NCBI GenBank assembly: GCA_001507425.1
Contig: LMAJ01000022.1
Span: 1-64,000 of the forward strand
Source of the DNA: Flavobacteriaceae bacterium CRH
GTDB lineage: Bacteria; Bacteroidota; Bacteroidia; Flavobacteriales; Flavobacteriaceae
Direction: 5' to 3'
Length of the DNA stretch: 64,000 bases
Shown: positions 43,883 through 52,284 of the stretch, in pieces
Layout of the letters: each line of letters opens with the position of its first letter
Position numbering within the stretch: the stretch's first letter is position 1
Made by a program: the position numbers and the translations under genes
Notes under the pieces: generated by a model
Told to the model about the DNA's origin: nothing
What the model saw: the letters and a program-made list of their open reading frames with translations, nothing else
Databases searched by the model: none

Positions 43883-44599
43883 ATGGAAAATATAGTATTA
43901 CATAAAGCAGAAACAAGAGGAAATGCAAATCACGGCTGGCTTAACGCTTATCATAGTTTTAGTTTTGCGAGCTGGTACAATCCGGATAGAATTCAGTTTG
44001 GAGCGCTTCGTGTTCTGAACGATGATACGATTGCGGGCGGAATGGGTTTTGGAACGCATCCGCACGATAATATGGAAATCATTACGATTCCGCTTGAAGG
44101 CGATTTAGCACATAAAGACAGTATGGGAAATACTGAAATCATTAAAAATGGAGACATTCAGGTAATGAGCGCAGGAACTGGAGTTCAGCATAGTGAATTT
44201 AATCCAAATGCAGATCAACAAACTAAATTATTGCAAATCTGGTTGTTTCCGAATAAAAGAAATGTGGCGCCACGTTATCAACAAATTACTTTGGATGTTG
44301 CTGACAGACACAATAAATTATCCCAAATTTTATCTCCTAATGCTGACGATGAAGGGGTTTGGATTCATCAGGACGCCTGGTTTAATATGGGAAATTTTGA
44401 TTCTGGAATTGCAACAGAATATAAAATTAAAAAAGAAGGCAATGGAGTTTACGCTTTCATTTTAAAAGGAAACGTAACGATCAACGGTCAGGAATTAAAC
44501 ACTCGTGATGCAGTTGGAATTTCAGGAACTGACATTTTAAATATCAAAGCAAATACAGATGCGGAATTTCTTTTAATGGATATTCCGATGAACTATTAA
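43883..44599 (+). CDS. Pirin family protein (bicupin)
   Basis: This 238-aa two-cupin protein has the pirin motif GFGTHPHDNMEIITIPLEG, with metal-binding histidines, then LAHKDSMGNTEIIKNGDIQ and MSAGTGVQHSEFN. Some relatives (YhhW) have quercetinase activity and others act in gene control, so the chemistry here is open. I chose the ATG at 43883. The longer frame begins at 43835, upstream of the -7 box, and cannot be on the transcript. It shares the CTTAATCTAGGTTAAG operator with the YceI gene downstream and may respond to the same signal. Confidence 0.92.
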   Translation: MENIVLHKAETRGNANHGWLNAYHSFSFASWYNPDRIQFGALRVLNDDTIAGGMGFGTHPHDNMEIITIPLEGDLAHKDSMGNTEIIKNGDIQVMSAGTGVQHSEFNPNADQQTKLLQIWLFPNKRNVAPRYQQITLDVADRHNKLSQILSPNADDEGVWIHQDAWFNMGNFDSGIATEYKIKKEGNGVYAFILKGNVTINGQELNTRDAVGISGTDILNIKANTDAEFLLMDIPMNY

Positions 44600-44668
44600 T
44601 TCAAAAAACATTTTTCAAACAATAAAACAAAAAAACTGATACTCAAAAAGTTACTTCGTTATTTATTT

Positions 44669-44684
44669 CTTAATCTAGGTTAAG
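44669..44684. promoter_or_regulatory. Palindromic operator upstream of the YceI gene
   Basis: CTTAATCTAGGTTAAG is identical to the copy at 43807-43822, including neighbouring bases (TTT before, TGCTT after). It ends 22 bases before the -7 box at 44707. Confidence 0.75.
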
Positions 44685-44706
44685 TGCTTAATGAAGACAG
44701 TCGAAG

Positions 44707-44714
44707 TAACTTTG
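44707..44714 (+). promoter_or_regulatory. -7 box of the YceI gene
   Basis: TAACTTTG matches TAnnTTTG. The start codon at 44754 is 39 bases downstream. The promoter lacks a TTG -33 element and depends on the palindrome by position. Confidence 0.65.
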
Positions 44715-44753
44715 TCCTATCAAAATGAAATTAATTATTTAAAAATAAAAATT

Positions 44754-45287
44754 ATGGCAACTACAAAATGGTCAATTGACCCAACACATTCAGAAATTGG
44801 TTTTAAAGTTAAACACATGATGTTTACAAATGTTTCAGGTAAATTTGGAACTTACGACGCAACAATTACTACAGAAGGAGAGGATTTTGAAAATGCAGCA
44901 ATCGAATTTTCTGGCGATATCGCTTCTATCGATACTGCAAACGCAGACAGAGACGGGCATTTAAGAAGTGCAGATTTCTTTGATGTTGAAAACAACCCAA
45001 AATTGACTTTCAAAGCTTCGTCTTTCAAAAAAATTGATGCTGGTGATTACGAAATTACTGGTGATTTAACTATCAAAGGTGTTTCTAAATCTGTAACTTT
45101 TCCTGTAGATTTTAGCGGAATCATGACTGATCCTTGGGGAAATACTAAAGTTGGTTTAAGCATAGAAGGAAAAATCAATCGTAAAGATTGGGGATTAAAC
45201 TGGAACTCAGCTTTAGAAACTGGTGGGGTTTTAGTTGGAGAAGAAGTAAAATTAAACATTGAATTACAATTTGTAAAACAAGCTTAA
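44754..45287 (+). CDS. YceI family protein
   Basis: This 177-aa lipocalin-like protein binds isoprenoid-type ligands in structurally known relatives. The N-terminal WSIDPTHSEIGFKVKHMM and the later HLRSADFFDVENNPKLTFK are diagnostic. The C-terminal half contains VSKSVTFPVDFSG and RKDWGLNWN. The ATG at 44754 was chosen because an upstream in-frame ATG at 44691 lies before the -7 box. With this start the protein has no signal peptide, as in many Flavobacterium members. It has its own operator-bearing promoter and a terminator at 45319-45359. Confidence 0.93.
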   Translation: MATTKWSIDPTHSEIGFKVKHMMFTNVSGKFGTYDATITTEGEDFENAAIEFSGDIASIDTANADRDGHLRSADFFDVENNPKLTFKASSFKKIDAGDYEITGDLTIKGVSKSVTFPVDFSGIMTDPWGNTKVGLSIEGKINRKDWGLNWNSALETGGVLVGEEVKLNIELQFVKQA

Positions 45288-45318
45288 TATTTTATAATAG
45301 GTTTTAATTTGGTTGGTT

Positions 45319-45359
45319 AAAAAGCCTGTACTTTTTTAGAAAGTGCAGGCTTTTTTTTA
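45319..45359 (+). terminator. Terminator of the YceI gene
   Basis: AAAAAGCCTGTACTTT and AAAGTGCAGGCTTTTT pair with one mismatch and are followed by more T. Confidence 0.85.
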
Positions 45360-45477
45360 TAGCCACGAATTCACGAATTATTTTTTTTCTTTTGCCACAG
45401 ATTAAAAAGATTTTCACAGATTTAATCTCAATAATCCTTTAAATCTGTGGCAAAAAAATTCGTGAATTCGTGGCTAT
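45359..45477. repeat. Family B palindromic element, nested
   Basis: The outer arms are perfect over 21 bases (CCACGAATTCACGAATT and complement, 45359-45379 with 45457-45477). An inner pair, TGCCACAGATT and AAATCTGTGGCA, lies inside. It ends seven bases before the AraC-gene stop codon and is the best-preserved copy of the family in the window. Confidence 0.85.
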
Positions 45478-45483
45478 AAAAAA

Positions 45484-46347
45484 TTACCGCACTGTATTTC
45501 GAAATTCTGTTGGCGATAATCCCGTTTGTTTTTTGAAGAATCTGGAGAAATACGAGTAATCTTCGTAGCCGACTTTGAATGCTACTTCGTTAACTGCTAA
45601 TTGTTTGTCGATCAACATTCTTTTTATTTCTAAAACCACGCGATCTGTTATAACTTCTGTTGCCGTTTTTTGTAAAATTTCATTACAAATTCTGTTTAAG
45701 TGTTTTAGCGTAATATTTAGTTTCTCTGCATAAAATGAAGGCAGTTTTTGAGTTTTAAAATATTCTTCTAAAAGAACTTCAAATGTGCTTATTTTAATAT
45801 TGTATGAATGCGTTTGATGCGAATAAGTTTCACCATATTTGCGGGCAATTTCAATATGAATGCAATCTAGCAAATTCAATAATTTATCTAATTGCAATTT
45901 ATTATTGTGAAGATTCTCCTGAATCAATAAATCAAAATAGGGTTGGATTTTTGGAATTTCTCGTGTTTCAAAAAACATTTCGGGCCTGTTAAGAATAGAA
46001 TTATAAAAGTTATAATCTTTGATTTTTTTCTGTCCGAAATATAAGTTATATAGTTCCTGCGAAAAGATAATGACAAATCCCTCAATATCTTCAGACAAAC
46101 TCCAATGATGCATTTGTCCGGGCTGTAACACAAATAAACTTCCCCTTTTTATTTCGAATTGATCAAAATCAACTTCATGCGTTCCGGAACCATTGGTAAA
46201 AAAAACCATTAAATAGGAATCGTGTCGGTGCGGTTCTTCGACAAAACTGTGACTTTTTAAATGTTCTTTGAATGTATTAACGTAAAAATCACGATGAATA
46301 TCATTACAGCTAAAATTCTGAACACTATAAATTGGGTACTTTTTCAT
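45484..46347 (-). CDS. AraC family transcriptional regulator
   Basis: This 287-aa regulator has an N-terminal cupin sensor domain (EEPHRHDSYLMVFFTNGSG, then KRGSLFVLQPGQMHHWSL). A C-terminal double helix-turn-helix follows, with NITLKHLNRICNEIL and the signature VAFKVGYEDYSYFSRFFKK and TGLSPTEFR. The ligand is unknown. It is convergent with the YceI gene, separated by repeat B. Whether it binds the shared pirin/YceI operator is not known. AraC sites are usually direct repeats rather than short palindromes. Confidence 0.93.
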   Translation of the reverse strand: MKKYPIYSVQNFSCNDIHRDFYVNTFKEHLKSHSFVEEPHRHDSYLMVFFTNGSGTHEVDFDQFEIKRGSLFVLQPGQMHHWSLSEDIEGFVIIFSQELYNLYFGQKKIKDYNFYNSILNRPEMFFETREIPKIQPYFDLLIQENLHNNKLQLDKLLNLLDCIHIEIARKYGETYSHQTHSYNIKISTFEVLLEEYFKTQKLPSFYAEKLNITLKHLNRICNEILQKTATEVITDRVVLEIKRMLIDKQLAVNEVAFKVGYEDYSYFSRFFKKQTGLSPTEFRNTVR

Positions 46348-46487
46348 ATGCGATTAAATTTTAGATTGCAGATTTTAGATTTTTTGATTTGTTATTTGGG
46401 ATTTCATATTTTGGAATTTTAATCAAAATGTCTTTATTGTGCTATAAGTAGCGAAGATATAAAAAAGACTTTTATCCTACTCTGAAT

Positions 46488-46495
46488 TATCTTTG
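46488..46495 (+). promoter_or_regulatory. -7 box of the DUF983 gene
   Basis: TATCTTTG matches exactly, 23 bases before the ATG at 46519. No TTG at the expected distance is seen. Confidence 0.6.
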
Positions 46496-46518
46496 TATAA
46501 ATAAAAAACATCAAGATC

Positions 46519-46881
46519 ATGTCACATGCATTAACTCATATTTTAAGTAACGAATGTCCGGTTTGTCACACAGGAAAAGTGTTTAAAGACAAGAATATTT
46601 TCCTGAATTTTGGTTTACCAAAGATGAACGAATATTGCAGTCATTGTAATTATAAATTCCAGAAAGAACCTGGTTATTTCTTTGGCGCCATGTATGTAAA
46701 CTACGGATTGACTGTAGCGCAAGGCATTGCTACTTATTGCGTTGCACAAATGTTTTTTGAACAAACATTCGATTTGCGAATTATTCCTATTATTGCCGTT
46801 GTCATTACTTTACTTACTTCTTTCAATCTTAGATTTTCAAGATTAGTATGGATTTACATGTTTAAGGATTATACGAGCTAA
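46519..46881 (+). CDS. DUF983 family membrane protein
   Basis: This 120-aa protein starts with a zinc-ribbon-like pair of CxxC motifs (CPVCHTGKVF and CSHCNYKF). Two hydrophobic segments follow (GLTVAQGIATYCVAQMFF and IIPIIAVVITLLTSF). That layout, with EPGYFFGAMYVNYG between, is the DUF983 family. The function is unknown. The gene is alone between the AraC gene and fabD, each with its own -7 box. Confidence 0.9.
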   Translation: MSHALTHILSNECPVCHTGKVFKDKNIFLNFGLPKMNEYCSHCNYKFQKEPGYFFGAMYVNYGLTVAQGIATYCVAQMFFEQTFDLRIIPIIAVVITLLTSFNLRFSRLVWIYMFKDYTS

Positions 46882-46889
46882 AAAAATAG

Positions 46890-46897
46890 TATTTTTG
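46890..46897 (+). promoter_or_regulatory. -7 box of fabD
   Basis: TATTTTTG fits TAnnTTTG, 56 bases before the fabD ATG and just after the DUF983 stop codon. Confidence 0.55.
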
Positions 46898-46953
46898 CCT
46901 TTCAATTGAAACTAATTTTCAATTCAAAAAAAATTCAATCTTAAATTAGACAA

Positions 46954-47829
46954 ATGAAGGCATACGTATTTCCGGGTCAGGGCGCACAATTTACAGGAAT
47001 GGGCAAAGACTTATATGAATCATCGGCTTTAGCCAAAGATTTATTCGAAAAAGCTAATGAAATTTTAGGTTTCAGAATTACAGATATCATGTTCGAAGGC
47101 ACTGCCGAAGAACTAAAAGAAACTAAAGTTACGCAACCGGCAGTTTTTTTACATTCGGTTATTTTAGCTAAAACTTTAGGTGAAGATTTTAAACCAGAAA
47201 TGGTTGCAGGACATTCTTTAGGAGAATTTTCAGCATTGGTTGCTAACGGAGCTTTATCTTTTGAAGATGGCCTTAAATTAGTTTCTCAACGTGCTTTGGC
47301 AATGCAAAAAGCCTGCGAAATTACTCCGTCTACAATGGCTGCCGTTTTAGGCTTAGCTGATAATATAGTTGAAGAAGTTTGTGCTTCTATTGATGGAATT
47401 GTGGTTGCTGCAAATTATAACTGTCCGGGACAATTGGTAATTTCAGGAGAAACTTCTGCAGTTGAAAAAGCTTGTGAAGCTATGAAAGCTGCCGGAGCAA
47501 AACGTGCTTTAATTTTACCAGTTGGAGGAGCATTTCACTCGCCAATGATGGAACCTGCAAGAGAAGAATTAGCTGCTGCAATTGAAGCTACAACTTTCTC
47601 TACTCCTATTTGTCCGGTTTATCAAAATGTTACTGCAAATGCAGTTTCTGATGCAAACGAAATCAAAAAGAACTTAATTATTCAATTGACTGCTCCTGTA
47701 AAATGGACTCAATCTGTACAAAAAATGATTGCTGATGGTGCTACTTTGTTTACTGAAGTTGGTCCGGGAAAAGTATTAGCAGGTTTGATTAATAAAATTG
47801 ATAAAGAAGCGGTTACTGCGAATGCATAA
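46954..47829 (+). CDS. fabD: Malonyl-CoA:ACP transacylase
   Basis: This 291-aa enzyme loads malonate onto acyl carrier protein to start fatty acid elongation. The catalytic serine S88 is in GHSLGEFSAL and the catalytic histidine H195 in GAFHSPMM. The N-terminal FPGQGAQFTGMG and QPAVFLHSV are typical. The length is slightly below that of E. coli FabD. It is separate from other fab genes here. A terminator follows at 47872-47914, also facing galE. Confidence 0.96.
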   Translation: MKAYVFPGQGAQFTGMGKDLYESSALAKDLFEKANEILGFRITDIMFEGTAEELKETKVTQPAVFLHSVILAKTLGEDFKPEMVAGHSLGEFSALVANGALSFEDGLKLVSQRALAMQKACEITPSTMAAVLGLADNIVEEVCASIDGIVVAANYNCPGQLVISGETSAVEKACEAMKAAGAKRALILPVGGAFHSPMMEPAREELAAAIEATTFSTPICPVYQNVTANAVSDANEIKKNLIIQLTAPVKWTQSVQKMIADGATLFTEVGPGKVLAGLINKIDKEAVTANA

Positions 47830-47871
47830 CTAGTATTCACTCTCAGTTCTTAATTATTGATGATATAAATT

Positions 47872-47914
47872 AAAAATCCCAAATAATCTAAATTGATTTT
47901 TTGGGATTTTTTTT
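47872..47914. terminator. Terminator between fabD and galE
   Basis: AAAAATCCCAAA and TTTTTGGGATTTTT form a stem with a T-tract downstream of fabD. The A/T symmetry lets it serve the convergent galE as well. Confidence 0.7.
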
Positions 47915-47966
47915 TGAACCGTAAGACGCACTGCCGTGCGCCTCTACAGCATCATCTTTATTTTTT

Positions 47967-48980
47967 TTAAGAGCGAACTTTCTGTTCCCATTTCCAGGCG
48001 CTTGCCATTGCTTCGTCTAAACTTAATTCTGCTTTCCAGCCTAAAACATTGTTTGCTTTATCTGTATTTGCATACGCTTCTGTAATATCGCCTTCACGAC
48101 GTGGCTTAATTATGTATGGCAATTTTTTATTGCTTACTTTTTCAAAACTGTGAATTACTTCAAGAACAGAACTTCCTGTTCCGGTTCCTAAGTTAAAGGT
48201 TTCAACTTTTTCAAGATTTTTTTTGTTCAACAAACGCTGTAATGCAATAACATGCGCTTTTGCCAAATCGACTACGTGAATGTAATCACGAACCGCTGTT
48301 CCGTCCGGAGTTGGATAATCATTTCCAAAAACAGACAATTCCTGACGCAATCCCATTCCGGTTTGTGTAATAAAGGGAACCAAATTTTGAGGAACTCCTA
48401 ATGGTAATTCTCCAATTTCTGTACTTGGGTGTGCTCCAACCGGGTTAAAATAACGTAATAAAATTGCACTTATATTGGTTACTTTAGCGGTATCTGTAAT
48501 AATTTCTTCTCCAATTTGCTTTGTGTTTCCATAAGGAGACATTGCCGTTTGTACCGCAGCATCTTCTGTAATTGGCATTTTTTCTGCCTGACCGTAAACG
48601 GTACAAGATGAACTAAAAATAAAACTTGCTTCTGGTTTTTCTTTTAATTCCTGTAATAAATACACAAGAGAATTAATATTGTTTTCGTAATACAATAATG
48701 GGTTTTCAACACTTTCTCCCACTGCTTTTGAAGCCGCAAAATGAATTACTCCCGTAACATCACTATGTTTTTTAAAGAAATTTTGAACTGCCGCTTTTTC
48801 TCTTAAATCTATTTTTTCGAATAAAGGCGTTTTTCCGGTTATGTTTGTAATCCCTTTTAAAACATCTTCTGTAGCATTAGAAAGATTATCAATTACCACG
48901 ACTTCAAAGCCTTCATTTTGCAATTCAACTACGGTGTGCGAACCAATAAATCCTAATCCTCCTGTTACTAATATTTTCAT
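47967..48980 (-). CDS. galE: UDP-glucose 4-epimerase
   Basis: This 337-aa short-chain dehydrogenase-type epimerase interconverts UDP-glucose and UDP-galactose. The NAD-binding motif is VTGGLGFIGSHT. The catalytic S-x24-Y-x3-K set is FSSSCTVYG and SPYGNTKQIGE. RYFNPVGAHPS and the late GDITEAYANTDKA are GalE-specific. It is the last gene of a minus-strand operon after the DegT aminotransferase and the NTF2-like gene, with 18 bases to the latter. The grouping hints at surface-sugar synthesis. Confidence 0.95.
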   Translation of the reverse strand: MKILVTGGLGFIGSHTVVELQNEGFEVVVIDNLSNATEDVLKGITNITGKTPLFEKIDLREKAAVQNFFKKHSDVTGVIHFAASKAVGESVENPLLYYENNINSLVYLLQELKEKPEASFIFSSSCTVYGQAEKMPITEDAAVQTAMSPYGNTKQIGEEIITDTAKVTNISAILLRYFNPVGAHPSTEIGELPLGVPQNLVPFITQTGMGLRQELSVFGNDYPTPDGTAVRDYIHVVDLAKAHVIALQRLLNKKNLEKVETFNLGTGTGSSVLEVIHSFEKVSNKKLPYIIKPRREGDITEAYANTDKANNVLGWKAELSLDEAMASAWKWEQKVRS

Positions 48981-48998
48981 TTTACTTTTCTTATCTGG

Positions 48999-49433
48999 TT
49001 ATATTTTAAAAGCTTGTCTTGCAATCAGTATCCAATTATTTTTTTGTTTTTGCCAAATCAGCATTATTCCAATTTTAATATCTTTATCAATTCCTCCATC
49101 TTTGGTATGTGCTTCTAAAATATGTCTGACAATTGCTACATCGCCATTGACAGAAATGGTTTGGTTTTGAAATTCTATCGTTACAAAATCAGATTTTCCG
49201 CTAACGATACCTTCTACAAATTCTGTTTGATTTTGAAAGTTACCGTTTGAATGGACATATTCTAATTTTTCAGAAGTCAATGCTTTTAATTTCACGCCAT
49301 CTGCATCAATCATTGCCTGACGTAAAATCTCGACACGATTATTGACGGTTTCTTCTTCTTTGGCATTCGATTTTTGAGCAAAAACCGAAACCTGAATCAG
49401 AATCATTAAAATTAAAATATGGAAAGATCTCAT
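48999..49433 (-). CDS. Exported NTF2-like protein (DUF4440 type)
   Basis: This 144-aa protein has a signal peptide (residues 1-19, ending VFAQK). One NTF2-like fold follows, with the pattern RQAMIDADGVKLKALTSEKL, EYVHSNGNFQNQTEFVEGI, and VNGDVAIVRHILEAH. It may be a small-ligand-binding or enzymatic protein in the periplasm, and the function is unknown. It lies two bases after the DegT gene stop and 18 bases before galE in transcription order. An exported protein between two cytoplasmic sugar-nucleotide enzymes is unusual. Confidence 0.85.
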   Translation of the reverse strand: MRSFHILILMILIQVSVFAQKSNAKEEETVNNRVEILRQAMIDADGVKLKALTSEKLEYVHSNGNFQNQTEFVEGIVSGKSDFVTIEFQNQTISVNGDVAIVRHILEAHTKDGGIDKDIKIGIMLIWQKQKNNWILIARQAFKI

Positions 49434-49435
49434 AA

Positions 49436-50569
49436 TTATTTGCTTAAAAACTCAAGAACTGAATCTGTAATAAATTTAATTTGCTCATCATCTAATTCTG
49501 TATGCATTGGCAAAGCAATTACTTCTTTTACCAATTGATTTGTTACAGGAAATTGTTCTTCTTTATAACGCGTATCTACATAAGCTTTTTGAGAATGTAA
49601 CGGAATTGGGTAATATATCGCACACGGAATTCCTTTGTCAAGCAAATGCTGCATTAATGCATTTCTGTCTGCATCAAGAATTCTAAGTACATATTGATGA
49701 AAAACGTGATCATTTTGTTCTGCATCAAATTCAGGAGTTACAATGTGTGCATTTCCGGCAAAAGCTGCATTATATTTTGTAGCTGCTCGACGACGTGCTT
49801 TATTATATTCATCCAACAAAGGTAATTTTGCATTTAAAACTCCTGCCTGAATACTATCTAAACGCGAATTAACACCTACAACATCATGGTGATAACGCTC
49901 ATACATTCCGTGATTTACAATTCCGCGGATAATGTGAGCCAGTTTATCATCGTTTGTAAAAATTGCTCCACCATCTCCATAACAACCTAAGTTTTTAGAC
50001 GGGAAAAATGAAGTTGCTGCAACGTGACCAATTATCCCTACTTTACTTTTTGTTCCTGATTTCGAAACATAATCGGCACCAATTGCTTGTGCATTATCTT
50101 CAATAACATATAAATTATGCTCTGCAGCAATTTCCATAATCGCATCCATATTAGCCGCACGGCCAAATAAATGTACCGGAACAATTGCCTTTGTTTTTGG
50201 TGTAATTGCTTTTTTAACTGCCTCGATATCGATGTTCATATTGGTAACATCCACATCAACTAAAACCGGAGTTAATTGCAGTAAACCAATTACTTCTACA
50301 GTTGCAGCAAAAGTAAAATCTGCCGTAATAACCTCATCACCTGGTTTTAAATCTAATCCCATCATGGCAATTTGCAAGGCATCAGTACCATTTGCACACG
50401 GAATAACATGTTTTGCCCCTAAATAATCTTCTAGATTTTTTTGAAATTGATGAACCAAAGGCCCATTTATATAAGTATTTGTATCTAAAACTTCTTGAAT
50501 TGAAGCATCAACTGTAGCTTTTATTTTTTCGTATTGACTCTTTAAGTCAACCATTTGAATTTTTTTCAT
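49436..50569 (-). CDS. DegT/DnrJ/EryC1/StrS-family sugar aminotransferase
   Basis: This 377-aa PLP enzyme aminates a nucleotide-linked keto-sugar. Family marks are the PLP-binding lysine in SFFPSKNLGCYGDGG, CANGTDALQIAMMGL, VIEDNAQAIGA, VNHGMYERYHH and GVNSRLDSIQAGVL. It resembles WbpE- and FdtB-like enzymes, but the substrate cannot be fixed. It is first in the operon with the NTF2-like gene and galE. It is divergent from waaA, so the locus as a whole concerns lipopolysaccharide or glycan building blocks. Confidence 0.93.
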   Translation of the reverse strand: MKKIQMVDLKSQYEKIKATVDASIQEVLDTNTYINGPLVHQFQKNLEDYLGAKHVIPCANGTDALQIAMMGLDLKPGDEVITADFTFAATVEVIGLLQLTPVLVDVDVTNMNIDIEAVKKAITPKTKAIVPVHLFGRAANMDAIMEIAAEHNLYVIEDNAQAIGADYVSKSGTKSKVGIIGHVAATSFFPSKNLGCYGDGGAIFTNDDKLAHIIRGIVNHGMYERYHHDVVGVNSRLDSIQAGVLNAKLPLLDEYNKARRRAATKYNAAFAGNAHIVTPEFDAEQNDHVFHQYVLRILDADRNALMQHLLDKGIPCAIYYPIPLHSQKAYVDTRYKEEQFPVTNQLVKEVIALPMHTELDDEQIKFITDSVLEFLSK

Positions 50570-50682
50570 TTCTATTTCTTTATTTAAAACTTAAGATTTG
50601 TTTTTGGAACTCAATCTTTAAAACGAAGAACAAAAATAGTTATTTAATACCTTCAAACCAATGAAAATAATCGAAAGAAATG

Positions 50683-50690
50683 TATTTTTG
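50683..50690 (+). promoter_or_regulatory. -7 box of waaA
   Basis: TATTTTTG fits the consensus and lies 16 bases before the ATG at 50707. It overlaps the alternative ATG at 50680, which is thereby excluded. Confidence 0.6.
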
Positions 50691-50706
50691 CACCAAACTT
50701 ATACAG

Positions 50707-51936
50707 ATGCTTTTTCTATACAATATTGTTGTTTCTATTACTGGCTTTTTTCTAAAAATCATTGCGCTTTTTAGTTCAAAAATCAAGCTTTTTATTGACG
50801 GACGAAAAAATGTTTTTACCATTTTAGAAGAAAAAATAAAGCCTACAGATAAAACAATCTGGTTTCATTCTGCATCACTTGGCGAATATGAGCAAGGTTT
50901 GCCTGTTATAGAAAAAATCAAAGAGAAATATCCTTCACACAAAATTATAGTTACTTTTTTTTCACCGTCAGGTTACGAAGTACGCAAAAATAATAACGTT
51001 GCCGACGTCACTTTATACCTGCCTTTGGATACCAAAAAAAATGCAAAACAATTTTTAAAATTAGCACATCCTGAATTTGCATTCTTTATTAAATATGAGT
51101 TTTGGCTGAATTATTTAAAAGAACTTGAAAAAAGCAAGACACCAACCTATTTAATTTCAGGTATTTTCAGAGAAAGCCAAATGTTTTTTAAATGGTATGG
51201 CGGCTTTTACAGAAAAGCATTAAAAGCTTTTACGTTTTTCTTTGTACAGAATGAAGCATCAAAACAAAAAATTGAATCTATCGGATTTGAAAATGTAATA
51301 GTTTCGGGCGATACGCGATTTGATCGTGTAAATGCTATTTTAGAAAGAGATAATTCGCTTGATTTTATTGAGAATTTTAAAAACAACAAAACCACAATCG
51401 TTATTGGAAGTTCGTGGCCTAAAGACGAAATTCTAATCGCCGGGTATATTAATCAGGCTCCTGAAAATGTGAAATTCATTATTGCACCGCATAATATTAA
51501 AACGGATCAAATTTCCAGCCTGAAATCACAAATTACAAAATCAAGCATTTTGTTTTCAGAAAAAGAGAATATCGATTTATCTAGCTTTCAAGTTCTTATC
51601 ATTGACACAATAGGGTTATTAACTAAGATTTATAGTTACGGAACGATAGCTTATGTAGGCGGTGGTTTTGGAAATCCCGGCATTCATAATATTTTAGAAC
51701 CCGCAACATTTGGTATCCCGATTATAATTGGGCCAAATTATTCCAACTTTGCCGAAGCAATTCAATTAGTCGAACTAGGCGGTTGCATCGTTATTTCTAA
51801 TAAAGAAGAATTAAAAAGCAGCCTTGATGAGTTGATTACAAATGAAACTTTATTAAACAAAAAAGGCGAAATTTGCGAGTCGTATATTCAGAATAATACA
51901 GGAGCAACAAACACCATTATAAAAATCGTTTCTTAA
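50707..51936 (+). CDS. waaA: 3-deoxy-D-manno-octulosonic acid transferase
   Basis: This 409-aa GT-B glycosyltransferase adds Kdo to lipid A precursors at the inner membrane. The N-terminal hydrophobic anchor (residues 2-24) is followed by WFHSASLGEYEQGLPVIE with the catalytic glutamate. Then come IVTFFSPSGYEVRK, SGDTRFDRV, and the C-terminal GGGFGNPGIHNILEPATFG and IGPNYSNFAEA. The length is normal for a Bacteroidota WaaA. The start was set at 50707 because 50680 precedes the -7 box. It is divergent from the DegT operon. Confidence 0.94.
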   Translation: MLFLYNIVVSITGFFLKIIALFSSKIKLFIDGRKNVFTILEEKIKPTDKTIWFHSASLGEYEQGLPVIEKIKEKYPSHKIIVTFFSPSGYEVRKNNNVADVTLYLPLDTKKNAKQFLKLAHPEFAFFIKYEFWLNYLKELEKSKTPTYLISGIFRESQMFFKWYGGFYRKALKAFTFFFVQNEASKQKIESIGFENVIVSGDTRFDRVNAILERDNSLDFIENFKNNKTTIVIGSSWPKDEILIAGYINQAPENVKFIIAPHNIKTDQISSLKSQITKSSILFSEKENIDLSSFQVLIIDTIGLLTKIYSYGTIAYVGGGFGNPGIHNILEPATFGIPIIIGPNYSNFAEAIQLVELGGCIVISNKEELKSSLDELITNETLLNKKGEICESYIQNNTGATNTIIKIVS

Positions 51937-52284
51937 GCTTTTAAAAATACCAAAGCTTGGTTTTGAGTCGTTTTTACAGAGAAAAGATCTTAAAAGCGCT
52001 AATTTTAGCTTTTTCGACCCGTAGAATAATCAATCAAAAGCAAAATAAACCGCAACTAAATGAATCCAAAAAGCTAATTCTCTTATTGATTATTCAACAA
52101 AAAATAATCATAGCAAAAAATACCGTAATATAATATATTTTTACCGTTTTGGCATTATATTTGATAACTAAGATAATCGTGAGCAATGAAAATATTTAAA
52201 AAAAAAAATAAAAAAATATTTTACATATTAAAAAATTTATATCTTTGCCACGAATTAATAATTAACCTTTTATAATAAAGTAAG
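51937..52284 (+). promoter_or_regulatory. AT-rich gap with promoter of the small lipoprotein gene
   Basis: TATCTTTG at 52240-52247 is an exact -7 match about 38 bases ahead of the ATG at 52285. A second match, TATATTTG, is at 52156-52163 and may be an extra upstream promoter. No open frame or repeat stands out in the rest of the gap. Confidence 0.55.

Noticed and set aside
45484..46347. The AraC regulator as the protein that binds CTTAATCTAGGTTAAG
   Set aside because: It is nearby, but AraC proteins usually bind direct repeats and the site is absent from its own upstream region. Not enough to claim.
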